Of a stretch of DNA of 5,697 bases, positions 1 to 5,697 are shown piece after piece. Position 1 is the stretch's first letter, and each line of letters opens with the position of its first letter. Source of the DNA: an uncultured Blautia sp. (GTDB lineage Bacteria > Bacillota > Clostridia > Lachnospirales > Lachnospiraceae); NCBI GenBank assembly GCA_900551715.1, contig URXG01000100.1, positions 1 to 5,697 of the forward strand, given 5' to 3'. A program made the position numbers and the translations under genes. A model generated the notes under the pieces. The model saw only the letters and a program-made list of their open reading frames with translations. It ran no database searches and was not told where the DNA came from.

Positions 1-122
1 AAGCGTCCTCTCACAAGTCATTCGTAACGTAAATGAAAGAAAAACGGTATAAACATAATATTTCGTTTATACCGTTTTTCTTTTTCATTACATATAAAAT
101 CACGACTTGTGAAAGGACGCTT
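1..122. repeat. Compound nested inverted repeat downstream of gpmI (possible MITE/REP-like element)
   Basis: The outer arms at 1-19 (AAGCGTCCTCTCACAAGTC) and 104-122 (GACTTGTGAAAGGACGCTT) are reverse complements with a single mismatch. That mismatch (10 against 113) becomes a G-U pair in minus-strand RNA. Inside lies a second inverted repeat at 32-89, separated from the outer arms by unpaired stretches of 12 and 14 bases. The segment is AT-rich in the middle and has no credible gene. The left arm begins at the first base of the window, so the repeat may extend further left. Terminal inverted repeats around a short non-coding centre suggest a miniature mobile or REP-type element. A large terminator-like RNA structure is the alternative. 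No target-site duplication can be judged because the left flank is missing. Confidence 0.7.
32..89 (-). terminator. Strong rho-independent terminator after gpmI, probably bidirectional
   Basis: A perfect 16-bp stem is formed by 39-54 (GAAAAACGGTATAAAC) and 65-80 (GTTTATACCGTTTTTC) around a 10-base loop at 55-64. Three further A-T pairs follow, then a 2-base bulge and four more pairs, reaching 32 and 89. An A-tract on one side and a T-tract on the other give U-rich 3' ends in both directions, so it could stop transcription from gpmI and from a convergent gene to the left. It lies about 100 bases past the gpmI stop codon. Confidence 0.75.
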
Positions 123-190
123 ATAGCTGCCCTTCAAATCCTAAGAAAGCACCACAAAATCTGCGGCACTATGCCAGGTAAACTCCGTGG

Positions 191-1729
191 TTATTTCACT
201 AATAAAGATTTTCCAGTCATCTCAGCCGGCTGCTCCATACCCATTAATTCAATGAGTGTAGGAATGATATCAGCTAAGCATCCGTTCTCTCTCAATTTAT
301 AAGATGGATCAGCATTTACTAAAATGAACGGTACCGGATTGGTTGTATGAGCAGTAAATGGTGCTCCTGTCTCATAATCAACTAACTGTTCAGCATTACC
401 GTGGTCAGCGCAGATGAATAACTGTCCGTTTACTTCTTTGATGGCATCGACTGCTTTTCCAACACAGGTATCTACCGTCTCAACTGCTTTGATGGCAGCT
501 TCTAAGATTCCTGTATGACCGACCATATCCGGGTTTGCAAAGTTAATGACGATCACATCATATTTTTCAGAACGGATTGCTGCACATAACTTGTCACAAA
601 CTTCCGGTGCGCTCATCTCTGGCTGTAAATCATAAGTTGCAACTTTTGGAGATTTTACTAAAATTCTGTCCTCTCCCTCATTTGGTTCTTCTACACCACC
701 ATTAAAGAAAAATGTTACATGAGCATATTTCTCTGTCTCTGCGATTCTTGCCTGTTTCATACCGTGTGCTGCAAGATATTCGCCAAATGTATTTTTCAGT
801 TCTACCTTCTTGAATGCAACTTCTTTGTTTGGAATGGTTGCGTCATATTCTGTGAAGCAGATATAAGCAACATTCTTTCTTGCGCCTCTCTCGAAACCAT
901 CAAACTCATCCATACAGAATGCTCTTGTGAGCTCACGTGCACGATCCGGACGGAAATTAAAGAAAATAACTGTGTCCTTATCTTTGATCGTAGCAACCGG
1001 TTTCCCATTCTCTGTGATGGCTGTTGGAACGAAGAACTCATCTGTCACATCTTTTGCATAGGAAGCATCCATTGCTGCAACTGCACTCTCTGCCTGTTCG
1101 CCCTCTCCTTTTGTGAGAACATTGTATGCTTTTTCTACACGATCCCATCTGTTATCACGATCCATAGCATAGTAACGTCCAGAGATAGAAGCAATCTTAC
1201 CAACACCAAGCTCTGCCATCTTTGCTTCCAGTGCCTCGATAAATCCTTTTCCGGAAGTAGGTGCTGTATCACGTCCGTCTAAGAAACAGTGTACATAGAC
1301 ATTCTTGATTCCCTCTCTTTTCGCAAGTTCCAGCAAACCATAAACATGTGTGATATGGCTGTGAACACCACCGTCAGAAAGAAGTCCATATAAATGAAGG
1401 TCAGAATTATTTTTCTTTACGTTCTCCATTCCGTCTAATAAAGCCTGATTTTTGAAGAAATCACCATCGTTGATCTCTTTTGTGATTCTTGTGAGCTCCT
1501 GGTAAACAATTCTACCTGCACCCATGTTCATATGTCCAACTTCAGAGTTACCCATCTGTCCATCTGGAAGTCCTACAGCGAGACCGCTGGCATTTCCTTT
1601 TACAAACGGATATTCTTTCATCAACTGATCCATGACAGGTGTTTTTGCCTGTGCAACAGCGTTTCCATCTGTTCTGTCATTTAAACCGTATCCATCTAAA
1701 ATCATTAATACAGTAGGTTTTTTACTCAT
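191..1729 (-). CDS. gpmI: 2,3-bisphosphoglycerate-independent phosphoglycerate mutase (iPGM)
   Basis: This cytoplasmic glycolytic and gluconeogenic enzyme interconverts 3-phosphoglycerate and 2-phosphoglycerate through a phosphoserine intermediate and normally needs two Mn2+ ions. The 512-residue product has the usual family length. D12 (in LDGYG) and S62 (in GQMGNSEVGH) are the metal ligand and the phosphorylated serine. Substrate-binding residues follow: H124 (GGVHSH), the DGRD loop near 152-155, R186 and R192 (SGRYYAMDRD), R261 and R264 (FRPDRAR) and K335. The phosphatase-domain metal ligands are D402 and H406 (PDMVGH), D443 and H444 (ADHGN) and H462. The ATG at 1729 is chosen over an in-frame upstream start at 1786 because an AGAGAGGA ribosome binding site lies 7 bases before it and the family begins with MxKKPxxLxILDG. 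The gene follows a CapA-family gene by 111 bases and is followed by a strong terminator. No clear own promoter was found, so read-through or an unseen promoter is possible. Confidence 0.97.
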   Translation of the reverse strand: MSKKPTVLMILDGYGLNDRTDGNAVAQAKTPVMDQLMKEYPFVKGNASGLAVGLPDGQMGNSEVGHMNMGAGRIVYQELTRITKEINDGDFFKNQALLDGMENVKKNNSDLHLYGLLSDGGVHSHITHVYGLLELAKREGIKNVYVHCFLDGRDTAPTSGKGFIEALEAKMAELGVGKIASISGRYYAMDRDNRWDRVEKAYNVLTKGEGEQAESAVAAMDASYAKDVTDEFFVPTAITENGKPVATIKDKDTVIFFNFRPDRARELTRAFCMDEFDGFERGARKNVAYICFTEYDATIPNKEVAFKKVELKNTFGEYLAAHGMKQARIAETEKYAHVTFFFNGGVEEPNEGEDRILVKSPKVATYDLQPEMSAPEVCDKLCAAIRSEKYDVIVINFANPDMVGHTGILEAAIKAVETVDTCVGKAVDAIKEVNGQLFICADHGNAEQLVDYETGAPFTAHTTNPVPFILVNADPSYKLRENGCLADIIPTLIELMGMEQPAEMTGKSLLVK

Positions 1730-1736
1730 GTTCTTA

Positions 1737-1744
1737 TCCTCTCT
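1737..1744 (-). promoter_or_regulatory. Ribosome binding site of gpmI
   Basis: On the minus strand AGAGAGGA lies 7 bases before the ATG at 1729. It decides the start, because the longer in-frame candidate at 1786 would add 19 residues that do not resemble the family. Confidence 0.8.
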
Positions 1745-1799
1745 TCTTCTTAAACTTTGAGGTGCCTGTACGACACATTTTCTCATTTATCTATAGGAA

Positions 1800-1822
1800 A
1801 CCACAGATTTAGAATCTGCAGT
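1800..1822 (-). terminator. Short hairpin between the CapA-family gene and gpmI, possible weak terminator or attenuator
   Basis: In minus-strand RNA, ACUGCAGAUU (1822-1813) pairs with AAUCUGUGGU (1809-1800) over ten positions, two of them G-U, around a CUA loop. It begins 18 bases after the CapA-family stop codon. The following bases (TTTCC) make a poor U-tract, so complete termination is doubtful and partial read-through into gpmI is plausible. A three-base loop is tight, and the closing A-U pair may open. Confidence 0.45.
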
Positions 1823-1840
1823 CACTATTCCAAAATTAAA

Positions 1841-3403
1841 TTACCGGTCTTCTTTCAGGTTACCGACAATGTCAATCGCGTCCCCCTCATTATCAGCTAT
1901 CCCGATAATATCTGTCCGGCTTGTATCAGAGTCATATAAAATCTCTTCTGCCGGATAGTCATCCGCACTTTTATGATAAACCACCCCGTCCACATCAATT
2001 CCGATATCTGCGGAAATAGAAGCCAGATATTCATAAAAATCTGATCGTTCTTCCGGTTCTGTAAGAATCCTTGTTGTAAGATTCTGCTGTATACAAGGGA
2101 CAAAAGAAAGTTTTACTGTTCCATCCTCTGTAATGGTAACTTTTGACAATGTTGTATACAATGTTCCGGTGGAAAACCAGAAATTTCCAAGACTATATGC
2201 AATTGGAACATCACCCACAAAGGCAGCGCCCTGAAGCCGGTGCGGATGTCCTCCTATGATCACATCTGCTCCTGCCTGTGCGATCTGTTCTGCCAGATGC
2301 CGCTGTGACTGATCCGGATAAAGCATCCCCTCTGTTCCCCAGTGCACTTCTGCGATCACATAGTCGCTGTTTTGTGCTGCCTCCTCTACTATTTTTAAAA
2401 ATTTTTCCGGATGTAACGCTTTCAAAACACCCGGTTCCGTTTCGGTTGCAGCCTTTGTATACTGTTTGGAACGCTCAATCTGTGTTGCCGATACAAAGGC
2501 AACTTTACGTCCATTCATCACATAATAAATAATTTTCGATGCATCTTTGAGATTTCTTCCGGCACCCGAATAAGGAATGCCCTCCTGATCCAACACATCT
2601 AACGTGGAAAGTAATCCTCTTTTTCCATAATCATAGACATGATTATTCGCCAGTGTCACTGTGTCGGTTCCAAATATTTCCAATAATTCTGCTTTCTGCG
2701 GGTCGGCACGAAATGTGTAAGCTTTGCCGTAAACTGATGTTGCCCCTTTTTTATTTACGTAGGTAAATTCATTATTCATGATCATCACATCTACGCCCTG
2801 CATCTGCGCAAGTAAATCTTCTGAAAAGCAATCCCGCAACCCATCCGGCTGTTCTTTCATATACTCGGTTGTATACCAGTTCTCTGCGAAATTAATATCA
2901 CCGGCGAATCCAAATACCATTTCCGAGGCAGCCGCTGTCTGCATCCAATATACGTTTTCCAGTTCATGCTGTCCAAATCCACTGTCCCTGCAATATAGCA
3001 GCCACAGCACATGGATAGAATTTCCGGTTTCCTCATACCAGACATCTGGGTCATTCCCGCCATCCAGCACATCAAATGCAATGTGTATCACTGCATCCCT
3101 GCCATACTGCGCATAAAACCACATCAAAAATGATTCATCCACCGTACAGCCTGCAAGCATATCTTTCGGAGCATACTGTAAAATCACAGTAAATGCATCT
3201 GTCAGATCCTCAATCTCTATTTTTGGTATATCACTCTGCTCCAGCGAAACTGTCTTTTCCCCAGATTGCATACTCTGTACTGTTGTCTCGCCGATAGCTT
3301 TATCGGACACTTTCCGGTCATTCTCACAGCAGATCATCCATAAAAAAGCAGCAAATACTGTCACTATAAGTGCATACATTATCTTTCTGCACTTTCCAGA
3401 CAT
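1841..3403 (-). CDS. Membrane-anchored CapA-family (poly-gamma-glutamate capsule type) metallophosphoesterase-like protein
   Basis: The product of about 520 residues has a basic N-terminus, one hydrophobic segment at about 9-26 (signal anchor ending in CC), and then an extracytoplasmic part. Residues about 160-410 carry the CapA (PGA_cap) pattern in order: GFAGDINFAEN near 165-175, MNNEFTY near 209, TLANNHVYDYG near 250-260, EVHWGTE near 352, GGHPHRLQG near 384-392 and YSLGNF near 403. This fold belongs to the calcineurin-like phosphoesterase superfamily, and the Asp, Asn and His residues are candidate metal ligands. Family members are named for poly-gamma-glutamate capsule synthesis, but no capB, capC or capE gene is visible, so the substrate is unknown and a cell-surface role is inference. 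Residues about 60-155 form an N-terminal region I cannot assign. The C-terminal tail is acidic. The ATG at 3403 is preferred over a GTG at 3436 because GGAG lies 7 bases before it. The gene has its own candidate promoter. Confidence 0.88.
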   Translation of the reverse strand: MSGKCRKIMYALIVTVFAAFLWMICCENDRKVSDKAIGETTVQSMQSGEKTVSLEQSDIPKIEIEDLTDAFTVILQYAPKDMLAGCTVDESFLMWFYAQYGRDAVIHIAFDVLDGGNDPDVWYEETGNSIHVLWLLYCRDSGFGQHELENVYWMQTAAASEMVFGFAGDINFAENWYTTEYMKEQPDGLRDCFSEDLLAQMQGVDVMIMNNEFTYVNKKGATSVYGKAYTFRADPQKAELLEIFGTDTVTLANNHVYDYGKRGLLSTLDVLDQEGIPYSGAGRNLKDASKIIYYVMNGRKVAFVSATQIERSKQYTKAATETEPGVLKALHPEKFLKIVEEAAQNSDYVIAEVHWGTEGMLYPDQSQRHLAEQIAQAGADVIIGGHPHRLQGAAFVGDVPIAYSLGNFWFSTGTLYTTLSKVTITEDGTVKLSFVPCIQQNLTTRILTEPEERSDFYEYLASISADIGIDVDGVVYHKSADDYPAEEILYDSDTSRTDIIGIADNEGDAIDIVGNLKEDR

Positions 3404-3410
3404 CTTGTTT

Positions 3411-3414
3411 CTCC
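3411..3414 (-). promoter_or_regulatory. Ribosome binding site of the CapA-family gene
   Basis: GGAG on the minus strand lies 7 bases before the ATG at 3403. The upstream in-frame GTG at 3436 has no comparable purine-rich site, so the shorter form is favoured. Confidence 0.7.
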
Positions 3415-3447
3415 ATCGTAAAATATTATTTTTCACTTACCGATAGA

Positions 3448-3476
3448 ATTATAACTTATTTAAAACGGGTTTTCTA
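3448..3476 (-). promoter_or_regulatory. Sigma-A-type promoter for the CapA-family gene
   Basis: On the minus strand a perfect TATAAT -10 box (3453-3448) is separated by exactly 17 bases from TAGAAA (3476-3471), which matches four of the six TTGACA bases. The expected start of transcription near 3441 would give a 5' leader of roughly 38 bases before the ATG at 3403. The -35 box lies inside the descending arm of the tpiA terminator hairpin, so terminator and promoter overlap. Confidence 0.6.
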
Positions 3477-3499
3477 CCACTTCTGATAAAAAACCCGTT
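3464..3499 (-). terminator. Terminator hairpin ending the pgk-tpiA transcript
   Basis: In minus-strand RNA, AACGGGUUUUUUAUCA (3499-3484) pairs with UGGUAGAAAACCCGUU (3479-3464). The stem is 16 bp around a GAAG tetraloop, with two G-U pairs that would be A-C mismatches on the other strand. This points to minus-strand transcription. The following bases (TTAAATAAG) form only a short U-tract, so termination may be incomplete. Confidence 0.65.
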
Positions 3500-3514
3500 C
3501 TCTTATAAACTTAT

Positions 3515-3560
3515 TTTGTAAATTTTCAGACCTGCTGAACAGGTATCTATTTCTTACAAA
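3515..3560 (-). other. Imperfect stem-loop just after the tpiA stop codon
   Basis: TTTGTAA and TTACAAA (3560-3554 and 3521-3515 on the minus strand) enclose an inner ACCTG/CAGGT stem (3544-3540 and 3534-3530) with a TTCAG loop. It starts 8 bases after the tpiA stop codon. It may protect the 3' end of the message or be a minor processing site. The inner stem is short, so the call is weak. Confidence 0.3.
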
Positions 3561-3567
3561 CGAAGTT

Positions 3568-4317
3568 TTATTTGTAATTAACGATCTTACCGAAGTCAGC
3601 TTTTAAGGAAGCTCCACCTACTAAACCACCATCGATATCCGGCTGTGCAAATAATTCTGCTGCATTACCTGCATTTACAGATCCACCGTATTGGATACGG
3701 ACTGCTTCAGCTGTGTCTGTTCCGTATACTTCTGCGATGCACTCACGGATTGCTTTACAAACTTCTTCAGCCTGCTCTGTTGTAGCTGTCTTACCTGTTC
3801 CGATTGCCCAGATTGGTTCGTAAGCGATTACCATGGAAGCAACCTGCTCTGCTGTTACATCTTTTAAATCAGATTTGATCTGTAAACGGATCCAGTCCAG
3901 AGTGATTCCCATCTCTCTCTGCTCTAATGTCTCGCCACAGCAAAGGATTGGTGTAAGTCCTTTTTCGAAAGCCTTTAATACTTTTTTATTTAATAAAACA
4001 TCATCTTCTTTGAAGTAATCACGTCTCTCAGAGTGTCCTAATACAACATATTTTACGCCTGCGTCTACTAACATCTCTGCGGAGATTTCTCCTGTATATG
4101 CACCTTTTTCTTCGAAGTACATATTCTCAGCTCCAACTGCTACGTTGGTTCCTTTTACTGCCTCTACAACCGGAACGATATCGATTGCAGGTACACAGTA
4201 AACAACTTCTACGTCATCACTTACTACAAGTGGTTTTAACTCTTCTACTAATTTTACAGCCTGGCTTGGAGTCATGTTCATTTTCCAGTTTCCGGCTACG
4301 ATTTTCTTTCTTGCCAT
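3568..4317 (-). CDS. tpiA: Triosephosphate isomerase
   Basis: This cytoplasmic TIM-barrel enzyme interconverts dihydroxyacetone phosphate and glyceraldehyde 3-phosphate and works as a dimer. The 249-residue length is typical. Visible active-site residues are N10 and K12 (AGNWKMN), the electrophile H95 (LGHSERR) and the catalytic base E167 (AYEPIWAIGTGK). The flexible phosphate-gripping loop 6 runs about 168-179, followed by the YGGSV motif near 210-214 and GGLVGGASL near 230-238. An in-frame upstream start at 4386 would add 23 residues overlapping the end of pgk. The ATG at 4317 is preferred because AAGGA lies 8 bases before it and the family begins MxRKxxVAGNWKMN. The gene starts 46 bases after the pgk stop codon with no terminator between, so the two are almost surely co-transcribed. 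A hairpin terminator follows. Confidence 0.98.
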   Translation of the reverse strand: MARKKIVAGNWKMNMTPSQAVKLVEELKPLVVSDDVEVVYCVPAIDIVPVVEAVKGTNVAVGAENMYFEEKGAYTGEISAEMLVDAGVKYVVLGHSERRDYFKEDDVLLNKKVLKAFEKGLTPILCCGETLEQREMGITLDWIRLQIKSDLKDVTAEQVASMVIAYEPIWAIGTGKTATTEQAEEVCKAIRECIAEVYGTDTAEAVRIQYGGSVNAGNAAELFAQPDIDGGLVGGASLKADFGKIVNYK

Positions 4318-4325
4318 TATATCTT

Positions 4326-4330
4326 TCCTT
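4326..4330 (-). promoter_or_regulatory. Ribosome binding site of tpiA
   Basis: AAGGA on the minus strand, 8 bases before the ATG at 4317, supports this start over the longer in-frame form that would overlap pgk. Confidence 0.75.
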
Positions 4331-4363
4331 CTTTCATGAATGTATAATATTACACGGATGCTC

Positions 4364-5575
4364 TTATTTATCATTAGCAGCTGCAACGCCTGGTAATTCT
4401 TTACCCTCTAAGAATTCAAGAGAAGCTCCACCACCGGTAGAAATATGTGTCATCTTGTCACCGAATCCTAACTGGTTCACTGCTGCTGCGGAATCACCAC
4501 CACCGATGATTGTTGTAGCGTCTGTATCTGCTAAAGCTTTTGCTACAGCAATGGTACCTGCTGCAAGTGTCGGGTTCTCGAATACACCCATAGGTCCGTT
4601 CCATACAACTGTTTTAGCTGTCTTAACTGCATCAGCAAAGAGAGCCTGAGTCTTAGGTCCGATATCACATCCCTCACGGTCAGCCGGCATTTTGTCAGAG
4701 TCATAAACTTCTACTTCAACCGGAGCATCGATTGGGTTAGGGAAATCTTTGATTGTTACAGCGTCAACCGGTAATAATAATTTTTTACCCAGTTTTTCAG
4801 CTTTCTCCATCATTTCTTTACAATAATCAAGCTTGCTGTCGTCTACTAAAGATAAACCGATCTCATATCCCTGCGCTTTTAAGAATGTGTAAGCCATACC
4901 ACCACCGATGATAAGAGTATCACATTTCTCAAGTAAGTTAGAGATAACATTTAATTTATCAGCAACTTTTGCGCCACCAAGGATTGCAACGAAAGGTCTT
5001 ACAGGATTCTCTACTGCGTTTCCTAAGAAGTCGATCTCTTTCTGCATTAAGTAACCAACAACTGCTGTGTCTACTAACTGTGCAACACCTACGTTAGAGC
5101 AGTGTGCTCTGTGGGCTGTACCGAATGCATCGTTTACGAATACATCACAGATAGAAGCGAGGTCTTTGGAGAATGCCTCTCCGTTCTTTGTCTCTTCCGG
5201 TCTGAAACGTGTATTCTCAAGTAAAATAACTTCGCCGTCTTTCATAGCTTCTACTGCTGCTCTTGCGTTTGGTCCGACTACTTCCGGATCAGCTACGAAT
5301 TTTACTTCCTGTCCTAATAACTCAGAAAGTCTTACTGCTACTGGAGCAAGTGTTTTTGTCTTTTTATCTTCTTCTGTTTTTACTTTTCCTAAATGAGAGC
5401 AGAGAATTACTTTTCCGCCGTCAGCGATTAATTTCTTAATAGTAGGAAGAGCTGCAACAAGACGGTTCTCGTCTGTGATCTTTCCATCTTTCAAAGGTAC
5501 ATTGAAGTCACATCTGCAAAGTACACGAAGTCCTTTAACATTGATATCATCTATGGATTTTTTATTTAATGACAT
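4364..5575 (-). CDS. pgk: Phosphoglycerate kinase
   Basis: This cytoplasmic enzyme transfers the acyl phosphate of 1,3-bisphosphoglycerate to ADP, giving 3-phosphoglycerate and ATP, the first substrate-level phosphorylation of glycolysis. The 403-residue product has the usual two-lobed monomer length. The N-terminal lobe shows the family signature LCRCDFNVP (about 19-27) with R21, D23, N25 and the catalytic R38, then SHLGK near 60, ENTRFRPEE near 120 and FVNDAFGTAHRAH near 148-160. The C-terminal nucleotide lobe has GGAKVADKL near 200, GGGMAYTFL, GPMGVFEN and GGGDSAAAV. The cysteine after R21, where many homologues have valine, is a minor variation. AAGGAG lies 10 bases before the ATG. No convincing promoter is visible in the 122 bases before the gene, so transcription may come from an upstream gene such as gap outside the window. 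Confidence 0.98.
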   Translation of the reverse strand: MSLNKKSIDDINVKGLRVLCRCDFNVPLKDGKITDENRLVAALPTIKKLIADGGKVILCSHLGKVKTEEDKKTKTLAPVAVRLSELLGQEVKFVADPEVVGPNARAAVEAMKDGEVILLENTRFRPEETKNGEAFSKDLASICDVFVNDAFGTAHRAHCSNVGVAQLVDTAVVGYLMQKEIDFLGNAVENPVRPFVAILGGAKVADKLNVISNLLEKCDTLIIGGGMAYTFLKAQGYEIGLSLVDDSKLDYCKEMMEKAEKLGKKLLLPVDAVTIKDFPNPIDAPVEVEVYDSDKMPADREGCDIGPKTQALFADAVKTAKTVVWNGPMGVFENPTLAAGTIAVAKALADTDATTIIGGGDSAAAVNQLGFGDKMTHISTGGGASLEFLEGKELPGVAAANDK

Positions 5576-5635
5576 ATTAAGTAGTCTCCTTTATTTTTAT
5601 TCACAATAAATAGTTCCGAAACTCCTCTATACCTC

Positions 5636-5651
5636 TTTGAAGTTGTTCAAA
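5636..5651. other. Small perfect inverted repeat upstream of pgk
   Basis: TTTGAA (5636-5641) and TTCAAA (5646-5651) are perfect reverse complements with a 4-base spacer, about 60 bases before the pgk start codon. It could be a small operator or an RNA hairpin in the leader. AT-rich intergenic DNA produces such repeats by chance, so the call is weak. Confidence 0.25.
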
Positions 5652-5670
5652 ATTAACAAAATTTTCGAAA

Positions 5671-5689
5671 ACACGCTTTCGCTACGTGT
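5671..5689 (-). terminator. Short hairpin upstream of pgk, possible terminator or repeat remnant
   Basis: ACACG and CGTGT form a stem (5689-5685 with 5675-5671 on the minus strand) around TAGCGAAAG. An alternative fold gives a GAAA tetraloop closed by two G-C pairs. The stem is followed by TTTTCG, itself part of the perfect palindrome TTTTCGAAAA at 5662-5671. It may be the terminator of a gene beyond the window end, such as gap, or part of a dispersed repeat. Confidence 0.35.
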
Positions 5690-5697
5690 CGCTGGTA

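Noticed and set aside
1..122. CRISPR repeat or array
   Set aside because: The repeats are inverted rather than direct, there are only two copies of each arm, and no regular spacers are present.
33..302. Plus-strand open frame of 89 codons starting in the palindrome
   Set aside because: Its first part translates the inverted repeat and its second part is antisense to the end of gpmI. No ribosome binding site is evident.
719..1282. Cysteine-rich plus-strand open frame of 187 codons
   Set aside because: It lies wholly antisense to gpmI, which has all catalytic motifs. The odd composition is the reverse reading of gpmI codons, and no ribosome binding site or known motif supports it.
1730..1786. 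Longer N-terminus for GpmI (19 extra residues)
   Set aside because: The extra residues do not resemble the family start, and the ribosome binding site at 1737-1744 fits the ATG at 1729.
1730..1799. Promoter for gpmI around TATAGA (minus strand)
   Set aside because: No hexamer resembling TTGACA lies 16-18 bases upstream, so the match is not better than expected in AT-rich DNA.
2278..3116. Plus-strand frames antisense to the CapA-family gene
   Set aside because: Both frames (2278-2532 and 2778-3116) are shadows of a gene with clear ordered CapA motifs and carry no motifs of their own.
3345..3384. Lipoprotein signal in the CapA-family protein (adjacent cysteines after the hydrophobic segment)
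   Set aside because: The residues before the cysteines (LWMIC) do not fit a normal lipobox, which needs a small residue before Cys, so a signal anchor is the simpler reading.
3404..3436. GTG start giving the CapA-family protein 11 extra residues
   Set aside because: There is no ribosome binding site before the GTG, while GGAG is well placed before the ATG at 3403.
4098..4649. Plus-strand open frame of 183 codons across the tpiA-pgk junction
   Set aside because: It is antisense to two well-supported genes, is low in complexity with Leu/Ser/Pro runs, and has no recognisable domain.

Overview
The window (about 5.7 kb) comes from a moderately low-GC anaerobic Firmicute, most likely a clostridial gut bacterium of the Lachnospiraceae (Roseburia, Agathobacter, Blautia and relatives). 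This rests on the style of the Pgk, TpiA and GpmI proteins, on strong AGGAGG-type ribosome binding sites, and on a pgk-tpiA-gpmI cluster that uses the cofactor-independent (Mn-dependent) phosphoglycerate mutase. The genus assignment is inference from memory of these families, not from a search.

All four genes lie on the minus strand, so transcription runs from high to low coordinates: pgk (4364-5575), tpiA (3568-4317), a membrane-anchored CapA-family protein (1841-3403) and gpmI (191-1729). Pgk, TpiA and GpmI are lower-glycolysis enzymes: triose phosphate interconversion, 1,3-bisphosphoglycerate to 3-phosphoglycerate with ATP formation, and 3-phosphoglycerate to 2-phosphoglycerate. All key catalytic residues I checked are present. 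The usual partner gap (glyceraldehyde-3-phosphate dehydrogenase) is not in the window; it may lie just beyond the high-coordinate end.

The CapA-family gene is the outsider. It sits between tpiA and gpmI and appears to be its own transcription unit. A long hairpin with G-U pairs suited to minus-strand RNA ends the pgk-tpiA unit at 3464-3499. A perfect TATAAT -10 box with a 17-base spacer to a TAGAAA -35 (3448-3476) follows, overlapping that hairpin. Another hairpin (1800-1822) lies between the CapA-family gene and gpmI.

Downstream of gpmI (1-190) there is no gene but a striking nested palindrome of about 122 bp. An inner perfect 16-bp terminator-like stem is enclosed by an outer 19-bp inverted repeat. 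It could be a bidirectional terminator, a small MITE/REP-like element, or both. At the other end (about 5636-5690) short hairpins and a palindrome precede pgk.

Overall this is mainly a core metabolic region. I do not see an obvious new system. The points worth a second look are the compound palindrome, the CapA-family insertion with its promoter inside a terminator, and the unassigned N-terminal part of that protein.
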